This document shows, piece after piece, positions 5,642-10,104 of a stretch of 10,104 nucleotides of DNA. Positions within the stretch are counted from its first letter, which is position 1, and every line of letters starts with the position of its first letter. The notes under the pieces were generated by a model that ran no database searches, had not been told where the DNA came from, and was given only the letters and a program-made list of their open reading frames with translations. A program made the translations under genes and the position numbers. Source of the DNA: JBBRLA01 sp038231615 (lineage in GTDB: Bacteria; Myxococcota_A; Polyangia; Palsa-1104; JAEUJZ01); contig JBBRLA010000286.1 of NCBI GenBank assembly GCA_038231615.1, positions 1 to 10,104 on the forward strand, given 5' to 3'.

Positions 5642-8600
5642 TCAGCGCCCCCGCGCCTTGCTCGCGGCGTCCGCGTAGGCCTGAAGCAGCACCTCCAGTT
5701 CATGGATAAATATGGGTTGCAATATGCCCGACTGATGCAGCCGGTGCTGCACCTTGTCTGGATCCACCTTCAGTTCCCGGTCCTTGCCCAGGCCCCCCAG
5801 GTTCAGCTCTTGCAGCGGCCCGCCCGGAGCCACCTCGCGCAGCGCCCATTCCAGGAACCGGTCGATGTACCGTTCCCCGGAAAACCCTCGCTGCACCTTC
5901 AGCCCGCGCAGCCGCGACAGTTCCAGCGGCTCGTCCCAGCGTACCTCGCTCTGTCCGTCCCCGAAACCCCGCTCTCCCACCAGCGTCTCTCGCCGCGCGC
6001 CGGCCTGCGCCGCGGCCCCCGAGTCACTGGCCTCGGACCCATGGACCAGGAGCCCGCCCACCACCTCTTCCTTGGGCGGCGCCTTCTCCTTGTAGGCGAT
6101 CGCCGGCCCCATCACCTCGACGCGGCAGCGCGCCGGGTCTGCCCGTCCGCGCAGCAGGTTTTCGCTGAAAAGCCCCTCGCGGAACGCGGCCCCCAAGACC
6201 TGCTGCAGCGCCTCCCCGCTGCGCGAGAGCCACGAGAGCAGAGACGATCCGCGCCCGCCGAAATAAAGGAAGAACCGCCGCTCGTCGCTCCCCCCCGGCC
6301 CTCCCGGGCCCTCGGCAAGCAGGAGCCGCCGCGCATGTACCCCGCTGTAGAACGCCAGCCCGGAGAAGAGCAGGTACACCAGCCCCCGCGCGTGCACCCA
6401 TGGCGCCCCGCCATGTGGCGCCAGCGTGCCGCCGAAGAGTTCGCGCACCACCGGGTGCTCCTGGGGGTTGTCCGAAAGCAGCCCCTTGGCCTGGCTGACG
6501 ATCGCGTTGAACATGATCGTCGGCCGGCTCTCGAAGGCCGGGCGCACTGCCTCGTACGTGTTGTCGATCTGCCCGCTGCAGATGCGAAACAGGGTCTGCG
6601 CCAGCCCCGGCAGCCGCACGAACTCCTCGGTCAGATGGTTGCCCGCCAGGTAGAACGAGAGCTGATCGAGCAGCCGGCCCTGCGTCCAGAACCCGATGTC
6701 CGACGATCCGCCGCCGACGTCCACCACTATGGAGAGCGCATCCGACCCCACCGGCAGGATGTCCAGCCGCGACTGCGAGAGGTAGCGGCAGGCGGCCTCG
6801 GCCTCGGGCAGCGCGCTGGCCGGCTGGACCTTGATGGCCGGGGTGAACGCATCCACCGCCCCCCAGAACGCCGCCATGGCCCCGCGCGCCCCCTCGGGCA
6901 GCGACATGGGGAACGACCAGCGGAAGTGCAGCGACCCCACGCCCCGCGCCCGCGCCTCCGCTGCGATGTAACGCAAAAGACCCAGCAGGTACGCCCGCAG
7001 CGGCGCCTCTGCATCGGTGCCTCCGGCCTGCCCGCCCCACTTCACGTTCTTCACCGCCCCCTGGCTGATGAGCAGGTCCGGGTAGAAGGTGAACACCGGC
7101 GTGTAGCGCCCGTCCCCCTGGCCGCCCAGCGCCTGCGCCGGATTTTCCACCACCAGGGTCACCAGCGGCAGCCGCGGCGCCTCGGTGGGATAGAAGGTCC
7201 GCAGGGCCTCCTTGAACTCCTCGCGGGCCTGAGTCAGGCACACCGTGCGCCCCTTCAGCCCCAGCGCCTGCGGCGGCCCGTGGCCCTCGTCCACCAGGAT
7301 ATGGGTGTTCGACGTACCAAAGTCCACCGATACCGTCCACTCGCGATCTTCCCGCACCTTGTCGGGCGCCGGCAGCGCCTCCCGCAGCACCAGCCCCACG
7401 GGCACGTCCTTGTGGTACAGGGCGAAGCCGATGGCCGGCACCCGGTGCGACCACGTCCGCTGCCCGGCCCCCGCGCCGCTCGATTCCAGGGCGGTGCCAT
7501 CGGCGCACAGGGGCCGCACCGAGACCTCCGGCCCGTCGCCGTGATACAGGGTCATGTTCCCGGTGAAATCGGTGCTGTAGAAGTCCGGCCACAGGGCGAG
7601 CACCGGGGTGCTCATCTTGAAGGTGTCCACCCCGCGCCGGTAGCGCCGCTCCACCGAGAGCGGTGCCTCCCCGTACAAAGGCAGCCGCAGCTTCACGTAG
7701 ATGTCCTGTCGATCCACGGTGATCATCAGCAGGTCGGGGCGGGCGAAAAGGTCCTCGAAGCGGAAGTAGCGCAGCAGCGCCGGGGTCAGCGGCAGCGCGA
7801 ACTCCGCCGGGCCGCGGCTCGGGTTCCAGGCGCGGTCCGACAGGGAAATCTCGGCCAGGCGCCGCGGCAGGAACACGTCCTCCGGGATGATGTAAGGCAT
7901 GGGCACCGCCCGCCCCGTGCGGCTGACCCAGCCGGCCTTCCCCTCGGGGGGCATCCGCCCGATGTCCAGGTCCTGGTAAAGCAGGCTTTGATACACCCGC
8001 CGCGTCGGCGCCATCCCCGCCCGGGGAATCAGCAGCGTCGGCTCCCCCTGCGGGGCGGCCAGGAGCAGCGTGCTCTGCGGCCCCGAGGGATTCTTGTACG
8101 ATACCGAGCGCAGGAACGCCCGATAAGGCCATACGTCGATGCGCGGCGGGCCCAGGTCCTGCGCCGCCTGGATGTGCCCCTCGCGGAAGGGCAAAAGCTC
8201 TTTGCGCAGGACCAGAAGCTCACGCTTGATCGCCGCCGCGCGATCGTCCATCCGCCGCTCGAAGCCCCAGGGTTCCTCCAGCAGCCGATCCAGATAATGG
8301 GCGAAAAGGGTCAACTCGACATGCACCCCGGCCACTTTGCGGTAGTGCTCCAGCGGGTCGATCAGCAGTCCCTGTGCGTCACGGAAGGGCACGCTTGGCG
8401 GGCAGGCATACTGGGCAGCAGTGTACACCACCGTCCAGGGCGACGTCGCCCCCAAAAGCGCCCCATCGCAGTAGATCAGCCAGAAGGTGTCCCAGTCGGC
8501 GGCGGGCCGCGGAAGCTGGTTGCGCAACACCGTGGCCAGGTTATAGTCGGCGGCGTCGGCGCTGGGGCGTTTGGGCACCTCGTAGGGCAAAAGGCCGATG

Positions 8601-8908
8601 GACAGGTCCAGGTAGTCCGCCAGAGCGAACACCCCCAGCATCCCCCGCCACTGCCGCGAAAGTGTATCGTGCAGCGGGTGCTCCTTTAGGGAGAGCGCCT
8701 GCACGAACTGGATCGGCCGGGCGTAGGCCGAGGGGACGCTGCTGACCGTGTGGGCATCCATTACCTGCCCCTCCACCAGGATGTCGGCGGCGAATTGGGC
8801 CAAAAAGTCCCCCTTGGGGGCGTCGCTGGCCCAGGTCCCCGGCTGCGGCACCGGCAAGCGGCGACTCTTTTTGACCAGCGCATTCAGAAAGAAGCGGTCG
8901 ACAGCCAT
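5642..8908 (-). CDS. large Hsp70/actin-fold ATPase with unrecognised N-terminal half
   Basis: This protein has 1088 residues. The C-terminal half carries the three ATP-binding motifs of the actin/Hsp70 superfamily in order: phosphate-1 DFGTSNTH (529-536), phosphate-2 DVGGGSSD (730-737) and adenosine FGGRGSS (883-889), with PKEEVVGGLLV (about 945-955) matching the connect-2-like helix. The motif spacings (about 200 and 154) are close to those of DnaK (about 186 and 145). No Hsp70 substrate-binding domain follows; instead there is a tail of about 130 residues. Residues 1-520 are unrecognised, soluble, and rich in aromatic residues and Pro. No signal peptide or membrane segment is seen, so it is cytoplasmic. 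The ATG at 8908 has no Shine-Dalgarno and is linked to the tubulin-like gene by a mini-ORF. It may be an ATP-driven switch or filament in a complex with its neighbours. Other large actin-fold proteins such as SrfB are a comparison worth making, but I cannot assign it. Confidence 0.88.
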   Translation of the reverse strand: MAVDRFFLNALVKKSRRLPVPQPGTWASDAPKGDFLAQFAADILVEGQVMDAHTVSSVPSAYARPIQFVQALSLKEHPLHDTLSRQWRGMLGVFALADYLDLSIGLLPYEVPKRPSADAADYNLATVLRNQLPRPAADWDTFWLIYCDGALLGATSPWTVVYTAAQYACPPSVPFRDAQGLLIDPLEHYRKVAGVHVELTLFAHYLDRLLEEPWGFERRMDDRAAAIKRELLVLRKELLPFREGHIQAAQDLGPPRIDVWPYRAFLRSVSYKNPSGPQSTLLLAAPQGEPTLLIPRAGMAPTRRVYQSLLYQDLDIGRMPPEGKAGWVSRTGRAVPMPYIIPEDVFLPRRLAEISLSDRAWNPSRGPAEFALPLTPALLRYFRFEDLFARPDLLMITVDRQDIYVKLRLPLYGEAPLSVERRYRRGVDTFKMSTPVLALWPDFYSTDFTGNMTLYHGDGPEVSVRPLCADGTALESSGAGAGQRTWSHRVPAIGFALYHKDVPVGLVLREALPAPDKVREDREWTVSVDFGTSNTHILVDEGHGPPQALGLKGRTVCLTQAREEFKEALRTFYPTEAPRLPLVTLVVENPAQALGGQGDGRYTPVFTFYPDLLISQGAVKNVKWGGQAGGTDAEAPLRAYLLGLLRYIAAEARARGVGSLHFRWSFPMSLPEGARGAMAAFWGAVDAFTPAIKVQPASALPEAEAACRYLSQSRLDILPVGSDALSIVVDVGGGSSDIGFWTQGRLLDQLSFYLAGNHLTEEFVRLPGLAQTLFRICSGQIDNTYEAVRPAFESRPTIMFNAIVSQAKGLLSDNPQEHPVVRELFGGTLAPHGGAPWVHARGLVYLLFSGLAFYSGVHARRLLLAEGPGGPGGSDERRFFLYFGGRGSSLLSWLSRSGEALQQVLGAAFREGLFSENLLRGRADPARCRVEVMGPAIAYKEKAPPKEEVVGGLLVHGSEASDSGAAAQAGARRETLVGERGFGDGQSEVRWDEPLELSRLRGLKVQRGFSGERYIDRFLEWALREVAPGGPLQELNLGGLGKDRELKVDPDKVQHRLHQSGILQPIFIHELEVLLQAYADAASKARGR

Positions 8909-8928
8909 CAGCGGTTGATCCGGTTCAT
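8908..8928 (-). other. six-codon coupling mini-ORF (MNRINR)
   Basis: On the minus strand an ATG at 8928-8926 overlaps the TGA stop of the tubulin-like gene (ATGA). Its frame encodes MNRINR and ends in a TGA (8910-8908) that overlaps the ATG of the ATPase gene (TGATG). A ribosome ending the first gene could in principle reinitiate here and arrive at the second start. No strong Shine-Dalgarno precedes either ATG. It may be chance. Confidence 0.3.
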
Positions 8929-8935
8929 GAACCGG
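8920..8935. repeat. 16-bp perfect palindrome at the gene junction
   Basis: CCGGTTCA/TGAACCGG is perfectly self-complementary. It spans the stop of the tubulin-like gene and lies about 11 bp before the ATPase start. A related half (CGGTTCATG) recurs at 8941-8949. It could be a protein-binding site or an RNA stem that modulates coupling; its overlap with coding sequence makes chance possible. Confidence 0.4.
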
Positions 8936-10103
8936 CCTGGCGGTTCATGTACCGCTCGGCTGCGCTGGTCAAAAGCGAGAGATAGGCCGCGGCACCGCCC
9001 GCCCCCAGGGGCCGCCCGGCCTCGATCATGTCGTTGAAGAAGGCGTCCATGCTGTCTTTTACCCGGTAGATCCCGCGATCCGGCCAGAGCAGATTGTGCA
9101 GCCGGCGCAGGTCGGCCTGCCGCCGTTCCGCGCCCACGCCGCCGGGGCCCTCCTTGGGCGGAATGGCCTCCTTGTTGAACAGGCGCACCTGCCGGCTTTC
9201 CAGCATCTGCCCCCAGAACGGCAGGTGGTAGTTGTCAAAAAAGTCCGTGAGGCGCTCCATCACCTCCTGCTCTTTCGACGAGCCCAGCGACCCCTCGCCG
9301 GTTTGCCCGTGGAAGTAGCGGAAATACCACGGCAGCACATAGGGGCGGGCGCGCAGCCGGTCCCCGCACAGGAGGTCTTTATAAAACCCCACGTGGACCA
9401 CCCCCGACAGGAAAAGCCGCCAAAGCGATCGCTTCACTACCTTGCGGTCCAGGTGCCGCAACGGAAGGTCCGCCCAGTCGAGGAGATTCTCCTCCACGGT
9501 GGGGTCCACGTCGCGGCGCGGGCCGGCGTAATAGCACGGGTTGCCGCGGTCTGTTGGCGGAGACAGGAAGAACTCCACCCCGCAGAGCGCCGCCAGCAGG
9601 TCGACGAAGTGCGCCGGGTTGCGCTGGTCCGCGCCCCCCGCGGCGTAAGGCATGTCCCGCGCCGGGCCGCTGTCGCCGATCCAGTACATGGCGTCAAAAT
9701 CCCAATCCTTGTTCTCGCGCAGGTGCTGGTAGAACGACGTCGCCGCCTTGGTGGCCAGGGCGAAGTCCTCGGCGCGGGCGGCCAGCTCCGGGTTGTCCTT
9801 GCCCACGGGCTTGAACTTGAAGTAAGGAACCAGTGCCGCCACGCCGATCTTGAGCTGCCCGGGGTTGCGCTCGGGGACGCTGCGCAAGAAGCGCGAGATC
9901 GGGTGGATCGCCGAGGCCCCTGTACCGCCGAAGACCGAGGCGGCGAGGAACACTCGCGCACCGGGGCCGTCCAGGTCGCCGCGGAGCCTGGCGGTCAGCT
10001 CGTCCCACGGGGGATCGCCCGCGGCCTGCGACACCAGCGCCATGGCGGCGGCACCGATGGCGGTGTGGCCGCGAAAGCCCTGATCCAGGTTCAGTTCTCG
10101 CTC
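8925..10103 (-). CDS. tubulin/FtsZ-like protein, N-terminus beyond right edge
   Basis: The frame stays open to the right edge (392 visible codons), so the true start lies outside; the internal Met at 10043 is preceded by in-frame coding (LDQGFRGHTAIGAAA). The key motif is RVFLAASVFGGTGASAIHP (GGTGAS codons 9929-9912). It aligns by eye with the FtsZ T4 region (hydrophobic strand, small residues, GGGTGTGAAP) and a following helix. The next strand (LKIGVAALVPYF) fits the core fold. The last Gly of the canonical GGGTGSG/GGGTGTG signature is replaced by Ser, so GTP binding is likely but not certain. The rest (DFDAMYWIGDSGP; many Trp, Tyr and Phe; a helical C-terminus) is not recognised. No membrane segment is seen. 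It is the first visible gene of the operon, 16 bp before the ATPase gene. It belongs most likely to the 'tubulin-like domain' bacterial proteins rather than to the cell-division FtsZ. Confidence 0.7.
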   Translation of the reverse strand, partial: ERELNLDQGFRGHTAIGAAAMALVSQAAGDPPWDELTARLRGDLDGPGARVFLAASVFGGTGASAIHPISRFLRSVPERNPGQLKIGVAALVPYFKFKPVGKDNPELAARAEDFALATKAATSFYQHLRENKDWDFDAMYWIGDSGPARDMPYAAGGADQRNPAHFVDLLAALCGVEFFLSPPTDRGNPCYYAGPRRDVDPTVEENLLDWADLPLRHLDRKVVKRSLWRLFLSGVVHVGFYKDLLCGDRLRARPYVLPWYFRYFHGQTGEGSLGSSKEQEVMERLTDFFDNYHLPFWGQMLESRQVRLFNKEAIPPKEGPGGVGAERRQADLRRLHNLLWPDRGIYRVKDSMDAFFNDMIEAGRPLGAGGAAAYLSLLTSAAERYMNRQAGS

Positions 10104-10104
10104 G

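Noticed and set aside
5702..8689. A 995-codon open frame on the plus strand opposite the ATPase gene
   Set aside because: It is rich in Arg, Pro, His and Gln with no recognisable motifs, lies fully antisense to a gene with intact ATP-binding motifs, and is expected from high third-position GC.
8925..10043. Taking the Met at 10043 as the start of the tubulin-like protein
   Set aside because: The frame is open and protein-like to the window edge (GFRGHTAIGAAA precedes it), so the gene is 5'-truncated by the window.

Overview
The window looks like a high-GC chromosomal segment from a myxobacterium or close relative (Myxococcota). Three sequence features point there: a secreted beta-helix protein ending in a MYXO-CTERM-like tail (Cys, hydrophobic stretch, Arg cluster), two neighbouring Cys-rich lipoproteins of a kind common in that phylum, and strong G/C preference at third codon positions. 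No tRNA, rRNA, CRISPR array, insertion sequence or phage gene is visible.

Left part (1-3456), cell-surface genes. A Cys-rich lipoprotein gene runs off the left edge (1-756, minus). A second, smaller Cys-rich lipoprotein (1012-1536, minus) lies just downstream of a broken gene (1547-1804, minus) that keeps only the N-terminus of an iron-containing alcohol dehydrogenase of the hydroxyacid-oxoacid transhydrogenase type. Divergent from these is a beta-helix surface protein (1888-3456, plus).

Middle (3457-4480). A secreted Ala/Lys/Glu-rich coiled-coil protein (3548-4225, minus) converges on the beta-helix gene. About 255 bp separate it from the next operon. That gap holds an in-frame open segment after the last operon gene and a GC-rich palindrome.

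Right part (4481-10104), the most interesting region. Three tightly packed minus-strand genes, read right to left, form an apparent operon: (1) a tubulin/FtsZ-like protein with a GGTGAS loop, whose 5' end lies beyond the right edge; (2) a 1088-residue protein with an Hsp70/actin-type ATPase domain in its C-terminal half and about 520 unrecognised residues before it; (3) a membrane-anchored coiled-coil protein with an unrecognised cytoplasmic domain. Gene spacings are 16 bp and 6 bp, and a six-codon mini-ORF links genes 1 and 2 by overlapping stop and start codons. Both cytomotive nucleotide-binding folds (tubulin and actin), plus a membrane anchor, in one operon suggest a membrane-linked cytoskeletal or remodelling machine. 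That role is inferred from motifs and context. I cannot match it to a named system from sequence alone.
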